From contig JALNQF010000015.1 of the NCBI GenBank assembly GCA_028456385.1, forward strand, positions 372,001-436,000: a DNA stretch of 64,000 nt, given 5' to 3'. A program made the translations under genes and the position numbers. Shown in pieces: positions 11,416-21,713 of the stretch (position 1 is the first letter of the stretch; the number at the start of each line of letters is the position of its first letter). The stretch comes from Ophiosphaerella korrae. Taxonomy: Eukaryota; Ascomycota; Dothideomycetes; Pleosporales; Phaeosphaeriaceae. Below the pieces are notes generated by a model. That model saw only the letters and a program-made list of their open reading frames with translations. It was not told where the DNA came from and did no database searches.

Positions 11416-12750
11416 TGTTGACCCTTAAAATAGCGGTGATAGTAGCAAATAGTGAACCAAAATTGTAGACCTGTTGAGATTTTGAATTGGTGGTAGTGAA
11501 GTAGGTACCGCTAGGCCGTTGGCGATATTGGTCTAGCCAGGAAGGCTCGCCTGCGCAAGGGGCCTTACCGAACAGCCAACGCTTCTGCGGAAATGAGGAA
11601 GTGATAATTTATTGGGGGGAATGAAGGGATATGTAAACGAGAAGCGAATTTGAGGAGGTACGCGACGCCAAAGTCAAATAATGCACAGTGCGACCCACAG
11701 TAGCATTGAAGCAACTGTTCAGTAACTAAAACCCAGTGCCAGGCACGTCAGCCACCATCAAACGTTTGGATATGTCGATCCTGGCTTATGAGTGGCCCAG
11801 AGTTAGCCAGCATGCAGAATGCGCACAGAAGCTGCACGGTGAGTGACGAATTTGCAGCGGAAGCGTGGGCAGTTCTGGAGGCTGGAGTTCACCGCCTCAG
11901 AGTTGATTTCCGAATTGCGTTGAAGCTAGGAACACAAGGGTCTAGTGTGGCGATAAAACTGGGGAAGGAGTTGCATAGCGTTTTGGTCGTCAAGACGGAG
12001 AGCAGACGCTGTCTATTCATACGGTACATCACTACGAGTACCATGGGCGCACATGCTGTCCAAAGGCTGAGATATCCTGTCGCCATCTTTCACATGCAAG
12101 GGAATGTGGCCCCCATGGAGCGACCAGGTGCAGGACGACGATCACATGGCCAGGTGTGTGACGGGCAGGTTGGCGCAAGGCACATCGGTGCAAGTCGAAT
12201 AGAGAACGGCAGCCTCGTCTACACGTCGGCAGGGTGCAGCACAGACAACGGGATGGACCGAATCAAGTTGAAGAGCGTCAATTTCCGCGATATCGGCCAA
12301 GATCACCAGACTCGTTTTCGGCAACCTTTAGCGGCCGACAATGGCAAATGAGGCGCCACACATGACACCGTGGACTGTGCTCAGATTTGTGTCGAGCAAA
12401 CAAGTCGCAGCAGCCTAGGGGCCTCAACTTTCATCACCAGCAATGCCAGACGTCCAAGGGCGGGGACCAACGAGGCGTTTGAGCACTCCCCTTGCCGCTG
12501 ATAGACAACCGCGACAAACACACTACGCGTGTTGGTCATATGCGCCAAGTCGAGTTGTGCAGTCGTTCACAGCATGACGCCACCAATGACCTTATCACGA
12601 GGCAGTCTAACACCACACCTCTCTGGTCCACGAGCAGGCGGCGAAGTGCCTAAATATGCATCTTTGATCATTAGAAACTGCTGTGGGTGCCTGCAGGCGA
12701 CTATCTTAGGAATGGTTGCAAATTTTGCGCCGACTGCACGCCGACAGGAT
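11416..12750. other. Intergenic region, no supported gene
   Basis: About 1.3 kb. It contains a plus-strand open frame at 11788-12351 (187 codons) with no recognisable domain and a poor amino-acid pattern, so I do not call it. The left part is presumably the promoter of the minus-strand unknown gene. Confidence 0.5.
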
Positions 12751-13600
12751 TCATTGGATCTCGTTGTAGAAGGACTCAATCAAGTTGGCAACTTCCTCAA
12801 ACGCCTCAAGACAATGCCAGTGGCCAACACCCTTCAGAATCTCCAACTTCTTCTCACTAGTTCCAATTTCCTCAAACATCTTCTTGCAGCCATCTAGCGG
12901 GGCACTTTTGTCTTCGTCGCCCGCTAGTATCAAGACTGGGATATTGATCTTACCATAATTCGGCGGTTTTGCGTTCACAATGACTCGGCAGTTGGAGCAG
13001 TAGCCTGCGGGGTCTTGCCCCAGTAGAAGCTCGCGGATGAAAGCTTTAGATAATGGAGAGGCCTGTTTTCCAACAGCAGCATGTGGAATGGTGTCTGCCA
13101 TAGGCTGCATGCCTTGTTTCTGTACGGTCTCAATTCTCTTCATAAAGACTGGTCCCATAGTTTCACTGGGATAAACAGGTCCGATCAGGACAGCAGCGAC
13201 GATCCGATCGTTTCGTTCAGCAGCTAAATGCGCACCTACAATCCTGCACCCAACGGTTACTTATTGGTAGAGCCGTGTCAAACAGCGAATGGACTTACCC
13301 GCCCATACTGTGGCCAACGACAACAGCCTTTAAAACCCCCAAGGCATCCAATATACCAATGATATCATCCGCAAGGCTCTGGATACTCTGTTCGACGAAC
13401 GTGTATGGGGACCGACCCGCGCCAGTATTATCGAAGATTATGCATCGAAAATCTTTGGTGAGAAGCCCTTGGGTTACTGCATGATAGTAGTCTTGAGAAG
13501 ATCCTAGACCGTGCATGAAGATGAATGTCTCGCGGGCGCTGCCTTCAGGCTTGAGGTCAGCGTAATGTATTCGCTTGTACCCAATCTGTAAGAAAGACAT
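12751..13600 (-). CDS. Alpha/beta hydrolase
   Basis: Exons (minus) 13600-13299 and 13243-12751 encode 264 residues. The 55-nt intron begins GTAAGT and ends TGCAG. I chose the ATG at 13600 because the frame upstream starts with TTG. The alpha/beta hydrolase fold is clear: oxyanion segment FMHGLGSSQDYY, core strand IIFDNTGAGRS, nucleophile elbow GHSMGG with Ser98, acid in LILAGDEDKSAP (Asp210 or Asp212) and catalytic His242 in GVGHWH. Length and motifs resemble the 3-oxoadipate enol-lactonase/esterase-type group. There is no signal peptide, so it is probably cytosolic. The substrate is unknown. It lies on the same strand as the unknown gene and catalase that follow upstream of it. Confidence 0.88.
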
Positions 13601-13873
13601 GGCGTTGATGTTAGACAAAAATGAAGAGTGCTTCAGAGTTGTGATTCAACAGCAAGGAGAACTTTCCGATCGGAAGCGGAACAACGGAACCTGCCGTGCC
13701 TGCGGGTAGGTGAACGGTGAACGGCTATTGCACAAAGATGAGTAAGTTGTCCAGCAAACAAGGGTCTCCACCAAACTCTTTCACACATTTGCGTATACAT
13801 GGTCAAATTGCTAGGATCGTCGCTAGCACAATATCTACCAGAACTGCACACAGAACTCTATTTTATGAGTTGC

Positions 13874-14602
13874 CTAACTCGTTATGCCATACTTCATCTT
13901 CACAGCCTCTGTACACTCAGCGAATAACCCTGGAGCCAGCGGTGCTGTCTGATCATGCATCAGCGTCCACAATAGTTGAGCTAGTCCTTCTCTTGTGGTA
14001 ACTTCCTTCAGCTCGTCACGCAGGCCATGCTCCTGCCTGCTCCGTTCCTTTGTCCAGAGACCCCCGAGCACACTTTCCTTTTCCTTTTTACTTCTTCCCT
14101 GCTTCCTTTCTGTCTCATGCCTCATTACTTGCATTGCTTGCATAATCTCTATGTCCTCATTCCAGAGTGCGATCCGGCGAAAGAAGTGTTTGATCGCAGC
14201 TACTTCGAAATCATGTCTGCACTCTCTGATTTCTTCCTCAATTTCTGGGTCTGGGCATGCACTATGCTGGTCCCACATCCGTAAGAAATATCTGAATGTG
14301 CGAACTTCGCCGTTTGGTAGACGGAGTGCTTTGAACTCTAACCCGAGGGAGTCCTGTGACGAAGCGGAGTCGTTTCGTTGTGGGAGAGTGGACTTTTCAG
14401 CCTGGCGCTTGAGCTCTAGTGCATTGTGGACTTCGATAATTCGCTGCACTGCCGTCTTTCGATTCTGTGTCACTGTGTCGGTCCCTTCGAATAATAATGG
14501 CTCGGTGGGATATGGTGGGCTGTCGACTATTGACATGCTATTGCTAGGATGGCGGTGCAGAAAGCTTGATCCATGGCGCCTTGGAGGTGCAAAGGTGGCC
14601 AT
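13874..14602 (-). CDS. Uncharacterised fungal protein, 242 aa
   Basis: A single exon from the ATG at 14602 (MATFAPPRRH); a seven-codon extension begins with TTG and is not used. I recognise no named domain. Residues about 1-75 are Pro/Ser-rich. The rest is predicted helical and charged, with an acidic stretch (PDPEIEEEIRECRHDFE), a His/Phe/Arg-rich helix (KHFFRRIALWNEDIE) and a basic coiled stretch (KQGRSKKEKE). It ends in a hydrophobic helix near LAQLLWTLMHD. There is no signal peptide. The opposite strand is also open over most of this length, but this strand has the more protein-like composition. Confidence 0.6.
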   Translation of the reverse strand: MATFAPPRRHGSSFLHRHPSNSMSIVDSPPYPTEPLLFEGTDTVTQNRKTAVQRIIEVHNALELKRQAEKSTLPQRNDSASSQDSLGLEFKALRLPNGEVRTFRYFLRMWDQHSACPDPEIEEEIRECRHDFEVAAIKHFFRRIALWNEDIEIMQAMQVMRHETERKQGRSKKEKESVLGGLWTKERSRQEHGLRDELKEVTTREGLAQLLWTLMHDQTAPLAPGLFAECTEAVKMKYGITS

Positions 14603-15123
14603 GATGGAGGCTGCTGGTTTCAAGCACTATAATCCAAGGCGGCCAACAGGTGTAAGGTTCGATGCCAGAGAGATGGAGATTAAGAGATGGAGCAGAACAT
14701 CAGGAAGCAACAGCACGATCGAGTCCATATGACCTTATGGGCCATGCCGAGATCCGAAAGGGTGACGCAAACATTCTGGCGCGCGCTTATTCACAGTGCT
14801 CAGTTTTGTCATTGACTGGCTGCTGTCACTGCCCCGAAAAGGTAGCATTCCATATACCAAACGTCTATTCTGCGCAGTGTATGAGCCACGGTGGCTGCGA
14901 CACGTTGACTGCGCCATTTATTCAATTGGTGCAAGGACTCTGCGGAGCAGCGGAGCCGAATCAAATTACGGCCGAGACCCTAAAGCCCCAGAAACATCAA
15001 TATCGCTCGGCCATATTTCTATACGATAATATCGATCTAGGAGCTAACGAATTTTAAGCAGTATTATCATTGATGTGACTAATGTTGTAGTTGCGCCTCG
15101 CCATGTGCATAGAGTGATGCTAC
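14603..15123. other. Intergenic region between two minus-strand genes
   Basis: It contains the 3' flank of catalase and the promoter of the unknown gene. A plus-strand open frame at 14662-15057 has no recognisable features and is not called. Confidence 0.5.
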
Positions 15124-17581
15124 CTAACCGTCCAACGGATACCGGTCTAGGAAGTGGAAGGTATGTAGCGCCTCAGAAATCTTCTTCACGATCGACGCCG
15201 TGTCGCTCAATTGCCCAAGCTTGTCAACACCAGGGGTACCTGCCTTGATACCAGCGACATCGAATACTGCGGTACTGGAGCCAACAATACCAACAGCCTT
15301 GCCCCATCGGTAACCATCTTGCAAGATCTCCAGTGGGCGACCAGCCGGATACAGTGTCGATGATGCACGTGCCGTATTGTTACCTGAAGTAGAGTTTGAG
15401 TGCGCTAGGCTTCCAGGCGGTGTAAAAAGGGCCTCTGCATTACTGTCGACGATGATCGCGTCAAACTGACCCGCAAATGTTGCGGAGTAGGTCTGGTCAA
15501 CGCCTTTGCCGAGACGCTCGGCGACCACACTCAATTTGACGTGAATATCTTTGAGTGCTGAGCTGAGTGCTGACGTTGAATTGCTCGCAGCCGATGTGGA
15601 AGTAAGGTATCCAACCTTCAGCCCATCTATCTTCAATAGTTTCTCTGCAGAAACGCTCACCCCAATAGTCTTATTGTCGTGGTAGTATTTGCTATCTGCC
15701 GCAGGAGCAGTCATGCCGAGCGCTGTAGCGACGCGGACAGCGACATCATGGCTTACACGATTAAGTTGGATGAGAACATTATTTTTAACAACTTCACTCG
15801 TGAGTTGTGCCGTCTCGAATCGCATAGCGTTCACGATAAACTGTTGCTCAACAGGGAGCAGTGAGTTGAAGAACAGGCGCGGCTGGGACCAAACATCCGC
15901 AAAAGTGGGAGACGTCGCGCGGACAAGGCGTCCACCTGTAGATCTATTGGGGGCGGAAAAGAAGCCGCGACCTTGAGTCTTGTTTGCCTGTTTTGGAGAA
16001 GCAGCATTCAATGTGTTTGGCGAATAGGGTGCCACGTTAAGTGGGATATACATTTGGCCCGCGCCATCGCGATTGTTGGAGTGAACAGGGACACGCGGTT
16101 GGTTGATAGGCAGTTGCTCAAAGTTTGGTCCATTGTGTCGGTTGAGCTGCGTATCCATGTAAGAGAAAATTCTACCTTGCATTAGAGGATCTTCAGTGAA
16201 GTCGACGCCTCGGACGAGATGCCCAACTTGAAACTGCACTTTATTAGATTTCGTAGTGTAAGTATTTTTGGGCTTCCATACCATGACTTGCTCAGTCTCC
16301 GCGAAATAGTTGCGGGGATTGCGGTTCAAAGTCACCTTGCCTAGGGTGGTGAAAGGAACGATATCCTCAGGAACAATCTTCGTTGGATCTAAGAGGTCAA
16401 AGCCAAATCGAAGTTGATCTTCCTCTTCCATAATCTGAGCTTGAAACTATAATTCCCGTCAGTATGGTTCCATGCTATCATAGCCATAAGAGTACTTACC
16501 AGCCACTCAGGATAGTACCCATTCTCGATTGCGTCCCAAAGATCTTGGCGATCAGCATCCGAGCTCTTCCCAGCCGCAGCTTGTTGTTCTTCCCACAAGC
16601 GAGAAGCAAGGCCTTGCTGAGTCTTGAAGCGAAACTTCACTAATTTGGTTTTACCATCGTCAGTAACGAAACGGAAAGTATGCACACCAAACCCATCCAT
16701 GTGCCTGAAAGAACGAACAGTTCCATGGCCGCTCATTGCCCAGAAGAGAGTGTGCATTGAAGATGGCTGTTGGCTAAAGAAGTCCCAGGCGCTATCATGG
16801 GCGGTTGCGGCCTGTGGAATCTCGTTGTCCGGTCTTGGTTTAACCGCATGGATCAAGTCTGGGAATTTGATTGCATCTTGAATGAAGAATACTGGAACAT
16901 TATTGCCAACGATATCTAACAGTTATTAGCTCATGGAAAGAACACTAGGCACGAGTGGGGATATGTGACTTTGAAACGGCACTCACCAAAGTTGCCTTCG
17001 TCAGTGTAGAATCTAACTGCAAAGCCATGAACATCACGAACTGTATCGGCAGATCCTCGGCTACCAGCAACCGTCGAGAAGCGTATGAAGACTGGTGTTT
17101 CCTTCTTGGGTGTCTTCAAGAATGATGCTCCGGTAATATTTGACCAGTCTCCGTAGGAAGTGAAGACACCATGAGCGCCGGCACCACGGGCGTGGACTGC
17201 ACGTTCTGGAACTCTCTCATGATCTATTGAATACATTAGCAAGTAAACCGAACACCATTATCTTCACATACCAAAATGCATAATTTTTTCCCTGAACACA
17301 AAGTCCTCAAGCAGTGTAGGTCCTCTATCACCAGCACTCAAACTATCCTGGTCTTCTATAGGAACACCAACATTGTTTGTAAGGTAGACATTGGCATCAT
17401 TGATCTCAAACTGTGCCATGAACTCGTCCGTAGATTTTGGGACTGTGCTGGCAGTCTCATCCCTTCGAGCACCAGGATGATGAGCAGGCAGCTCTTGAGC
17501 ATCAGCATCCATATAGGGACATCCTGCGTTAGCTATGTGTGAGCAGGTAGCAAACGCTGCGAGAATCCCGAATTTGACCAT
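15124..17581 (-). CDS. Secreted large-subunit catalase (CatB/Cat-3 type)
   Basis: Exons (minus) 17581-17272, 17223-16987, 16915-16500 and 16446-15124 encode 761 residues; the introns of 48, 71 and 53 nt all have GT/AG borders and keep the frame. The enzyme disproportionates H2O2. A signal peptide is apparent ([19 protein letters not shown]). The heme-catalase core has the active His114 in [10 protein letters not shown], Asn187 in VGNNVPVFF and heme-ligand Tyr about 417 in RIFSYMDTQ. The extra C-terminal flavodoxin/DJ-1-like domain (about 600-761) identifies a large-subunit monofunctional catalase. The secretion signal suggests a wall or extracellular enzyme protecting against oxidative bursts. 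One local oddity is NRHNGPNF after the heme tyrosine, where the family usually has a GG before PNF. A TATA-like element lies about 55 bases upstream. Confidence 0.95.
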
Positions 17582-20138
17582 TTTGGAGACAGACGGTGAG
17601 GAGTGGTGTTTGAAAGAAAAAGAGAATGTCGCACATTTATACTGTGGCTGCTGACATATATTGTGTATCGTTACCTTGTTCGGACTTAAGTTTTGTGCAA
17701 AGATCAGGAGTGCTGATGATCGCTCAATCAGTCAGACACCATGTCTAAGCGCCGTGTGGATGCCATTGTATCGGGTCTATTCAAGGATCAAAATGTTCTA
17801 CTTAACATGAAGATAGTGCCGAGAAGCTATGGGGGAACTCAAGAGCCTGGTTTGATTAGAGTCCGCGGCCCTTCTCTTCCCATGTACTATGGTACCTGAG
17901 TAGCTAATTATCTTGCTTAGGAAGGTCCTTCGTTGCTTACTCCCTACTCTTGCATCCATCACTTTTCCAAAATTAGTCGCTCATGAAATACTTACAACCA
18001 TCATAGCATCTGACTGTGCATTTGGTGTAACAACAACCCGCCGTGCCGTCGTAAGCTCAGAGCGGCATGATGTCCGGACAATGTAATCATTGCCATAAAA
18101 TAGCTGGAACAAGATGCACATACGCCTAGCAAGATTTCAGTGCCAGGGCCAAACATCACTATTCCGCCACCCACAAGCGCGGATGATGTTCTTCCTGATG
18201 ATTCGTTACAAGCCGTCTACCATCCGCCTGTAGCCATGACGAACAAGCGAAGGAATAATCAGGAAAGTAACAATGGATATACCCGTGGAAGGCACCGATC
18301 GGCGTATAAGATACATCAGCCCACACAGATAAAGAGCCTCGACCAGGGCTTAGGGTGGGATATTGTTTCCTGTCAGGGATGCTGTGCCTCTCTAAGAGAA
18401 TGGAGATGGGCCGGGCCAGAGCCGTGAACTATTGCCACAAAGCTAGGAGTTGAAGATCCAATGGAAAGCAACGGAAAGGACAGTCCCATGTTGTAAGTAT
18501 GATCACACAAGAATCTTGAGCACAGCAGAACCTGTAACATTGCTACTGTCTTGGCGTTAACGTCGATATTTTTGAAAGGCCAGCAACCTGGAATGCTAAA
18601 ACCTGTTACTATTATGAGAAAGCTGTGGCCGAGAACTACGAAGTTGGTAATCCCCTAGCTCAGAATGGTCGATGCAGGTTTCGCCGAGTCGGCCATAATC
18701 CTTGGTAAGGCCCATGCCCAGCATACCCTGCCCGGATATCTCTGCAGGGGCCATGTTACCCCATAAGGAAGGCTGCCAAAAGAAAAGTGCGGAGACGAGG
18801 CGGTCATTGTCGCTTCGTAATTAAGATTTGAATAACATGGTGGATATTTCGACCAGTGCGTTTGAAGCTGAGACTGATACATGGTGGAATTTAGTTTCGC
18901 TACGGGCTCTATCAACTGGTGACGTATCAACATGATTGAGATGACCTTCTACTTGATAAGAGAGGTGCCCACATCATGACAGTTGATGAAATGAGATGTG
19001 GGTCCTGGAGGGCTGGAGATCGCTGGGCGACGAAGTTACTTTCATCAACTTATCACACAGCATTAGCGCCCGTGTGCAACATTCAGCACACTCTTTCAAC
19101 GGTCTCGCCAAACGGGATGAATAAGCTCGTCAGCATGGTGCAGCGATTCCACCGACGCCTAGACAAGAAAGACGATTACCGAACAATTCCCCTACTTGAA
19201 ATAGGAGTTACCTAATGTAGATGTGACATTGCATTGGTACCGAGATGTTGATGTGCTATACGCGGCAATACTGAAACCCTCGGCTTCGAAAAAAACCGTG
19301 TCGATAATTGTTGCGTGCCAACCGAGGTTGTTTGCTGGAATTCATCACAGGGGATAGCGGTGAGCCTTACTTACAGCACGTACCTTGGTGCATAAGTTCT
19401 TCTGGTCATTGTGTGGAGCAAACATCTGGCGAAGCCACCAATAAACGCCAAAGATTATTGGCTTTTGTTTGTGCCACTATAATGACCGTCTTGTTGGTCC
19501 ATGCTCGCAAACAAGTGCCCGACAATGCTTGCGATCATTCGACTGGTGGTTCATGGGTAGTGGCAGCGCCTGTGGCTAGTTCATCATGCGCAGCTTCCCC
19601 AAAGTAGCAATGACATCATTAGCCTCTATTCACATCCAGGAAGGACCCGCCTTTTCCACTCGCAAACAGTATCTTCTCCGTCCCATAATTGCACCAACAG
19701 CTTCAAGTGTTTCAAAACATACAGGCATATTTCCAATCCGGTATTTCTTCACTAGCCACACCCTTCATCTCCTGAGTCGTGTGTCGGTCGTGGCGCAACA
19801 CCTCATCTCGAACGGATAATTGATGATAGTCACAGAAAAGTCAAGAGGCAGGCGTAAGCTAGGATATAAGTGTGGATAAAAGAGTAAAATACGGGGACTC
19901 ACAATGTAAGTTCTTTGTGTGATATGAATACCGCAGCATTTTTATTATCTCAATATCATGTCACTCCATATGAGATTGCGCTGCGCAATATGCTGCGTTT
20001 TGGGCTTTTGAGGGATGTTCTACATCTCCCAAATCTTTGACATTCGCTTACCAGTCTGCATCAAGGAACCGATCTCTCTCTACTCGTTCTAAGAAGGGTG
20101 GTAGCAGTGAAAAAACTACGCCAAAGCACCGCTTCACC
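17582..20138. other. 2.5-kb gene-poor region between catalase and the Pil1-like gene
   Basis: I see only short open frames (95 codons or fewer) without recognisable domains, and no terminal repeats, transposase remnants or strongly AT-rich RIP-like sequence. It holds the upstream regions of two divergent genes. The frame remains open upstream of 20139 (about 20037-20138, reading SASRNRSLSTRSKKGG), so an extra 5' exon of the Pil1-like gene may end in this part. Confidence 0.55.
17636..17641 (-). promoter_or_regulatory. Possible TATA box of the catalase gene
   Basis: TATAAA reads on the minus strand about 55 bases before the ATG. TATA-containing promoters are common in stress-inducible fungal genes. 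No start-site data support this. Confidence 0.35.
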
Positions 20139-21121
20139 ATGGCGTCATTGCGAGGCACCCAGCAGCCCGAGCTGTCGAAGAAACTCTATAAAATCATAAA
20201 GTCAGAGAACCACGCCATCAATGCGTACGAAGTTGCGGCGCGTGAACGTCACGGCATCGCCCAGCAGCTTTCGGAATGGGGGGAGTCTACTGGAGATGAG
20301 ACCATTTCGGAGATTTCAGATAAGCTGGCTGTGTTGCTAGCCGAAATTGGAGAGCAGGAAACTCTGTATGCACACGGGCTGGAGCAATACCGAGGTGTTT
20401 TGAAGCAGATTCGCAATACTGAGAGCTCGGTTCAGCCTAGTAGAGACAATAAGACCAAGGCATGAGCTGAACTGGGAGTCAAAATGGAAAATGCTAATGA
20501 TGTCATAGGTGTCGGATGAGATTGCCAAGCTGAAATATAAAGACCCCACAAGTACTAAGATCGTCCAGCTTGAACAGGAGCTCGTCCGTGCAGAAGCACA
20601 GAGCTTGGTTGCCGAGGCACAGCTTGGCAACATCGTCAGTGTTCTCTTCCCTCTACTCTTTGATGTATGTTGACCTTGGTTAGACTCGCCAAAAGTTCAA
20701 GGAAGCATATGACGCTCACTTTGCTGCCACCATCGAACGCGCTGAGAAGCAAATCATCTTAGCTAAACATGCCCGTCGGCTCTTGAACCTGGTCGATGAT
20801 ACCCCAATCCTACCAGGGGATGTACACCCTGCGTTTAGCGAGATAGAGGTTGCACGTCAAGTCCTCAATGACGCAGAGATGGATCTCCAGAATTACCAAT
20901 TGGATGTTTTACCGATCACGTCGAACGCTGGAAACCTGGGCGCTGGAGCGATGCCAGGTACCAGCGTGGCAGGTCAAGCTTCTACAATTGACCAAATATC
21001 AGGCAGTGGGGGTGCTAGCGGTGAAGAGGAGCGATATTACGAGGCTACAGATCCTGTGGCTGATACGGAAAAGGGGGAAAGACAAGAACCAGTGCAGAGG
21101 GAGGTTGCGACCGCCGTATAG
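20139..21121 (+). CDS. Eisosome component Pil1/Lsp1 family BAR protein
   Basis: Exons 20139-20459, 20509-20634 and 20684-21121 encode 294 residues from MASLRG. The frame stays open upstream to about 20037, and Ser/Arg-rich coding such as SASRNRSLSTRSKK probably belongs to the protein through an unseen 5' exon. The Pil1/Lsp1 BAR domain covers most of the product: PELSKKLYKIIKSEN, RERHGIAQQLSEWGE, the family signature KQIRNTESSVQPSRD, and EQELVRAEAQSLVAEAQL. These proteins coat the inner face of plasma-membrane furrows (eisosomes). The C-terminus is acidic and Gly/Ser-rich. Intron 1 has a GC rather than GT donor (AAG|GCATGA) with a normal TAG acceptor; using it restores the conserved reading TK-VSDEIAKLKYK. 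It differs at the N-terminus from the classic Pil1 pattern and is likely a paralogue. Confidence 0.9.
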
Positions 21122-21713
21122 GAGCGGTTCCTTTCCAACCGATATGGTTGAGAACATGGCCCTGTGATTTCCATGACACCAGATATTCTGCTAGTACGTG
21201 TACTAATTAATGACCTGTTGTTCGATACGCTTGACGCATACATTTCCAAGCTGGGTACACTTCTGAGGCTCCAGTATTTTGTCGTGTCTGGCTAAGTATG
21301 CAGACTTGGTGCCTAAAAATGTAGTTGGCTGTAGCGAATGAACAAGATGAACACGTGGAGCAATCCGTGTATATGACGTTTAGGCACAGCAACATTGAGG
21401 CCAGGCTTGCAGCCGTGGTAAATTCTCTTACTAGGAATACCGGTGCCTAGAGGCCCTGGAGGGTGCGCAGTGTCATGGAGGCGGCGATAAAGAAGAGGTG
21501 GCCTCGGGGTAGAGCTCTATCAACTTGTCTGTGCACCTAGGGCGGGGGTCTACATTAGCGCGGAATGGAATGTGCCGCCGCCCAAGAAGACACATCAAGC
21601 TCCAACCTCATCTTCAAATTCCCAAGCGCCCACGCCAGCCACAGTGTCAATCCGCCTACCACTTCTCTCAACTCCTTGACCTTCACCACCGCCCGACCCT
21701 CGCTACCCTCGCC
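21122..21713. other. Intergenic region and SEC24 leader
   Basis: It contains the 3' flank of the Pil1-like gene and a C/T-rich leader before the SEC24 ATG (about 21590-21710). The open frame extends into the leader from a GTG, but conserved Sec24 sequence begins at ATG 21714. Confidence 0.55.

Noticed and set aside
11788..12351. 187-codon plus-strand frame with an ATG
   Set aside because: No recognisable domain, no helpful context, and possible by chance at this GC content. A homologue search would settle it.
13995..14732. 245-codon plus-strand frame
   Set aside because: Antisense to the 242-aa minus-strand gene. It is rich in Cys, Ser and Leu without domains, and the other strand looks more protein-like.
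14662..15057. 131-codon plus-strand frame downstream of catalase
   Set aside because: It has no domain or family resemblance and overlaps the neighbours' flanks.
17582..20138. Possible decayed transposon or RIP-mutated repeat in the gene-poor stretch
   Set aside because: I saw no terminal repeats, transposase remnants or strongly AT-rich, TpA-rich sequence.
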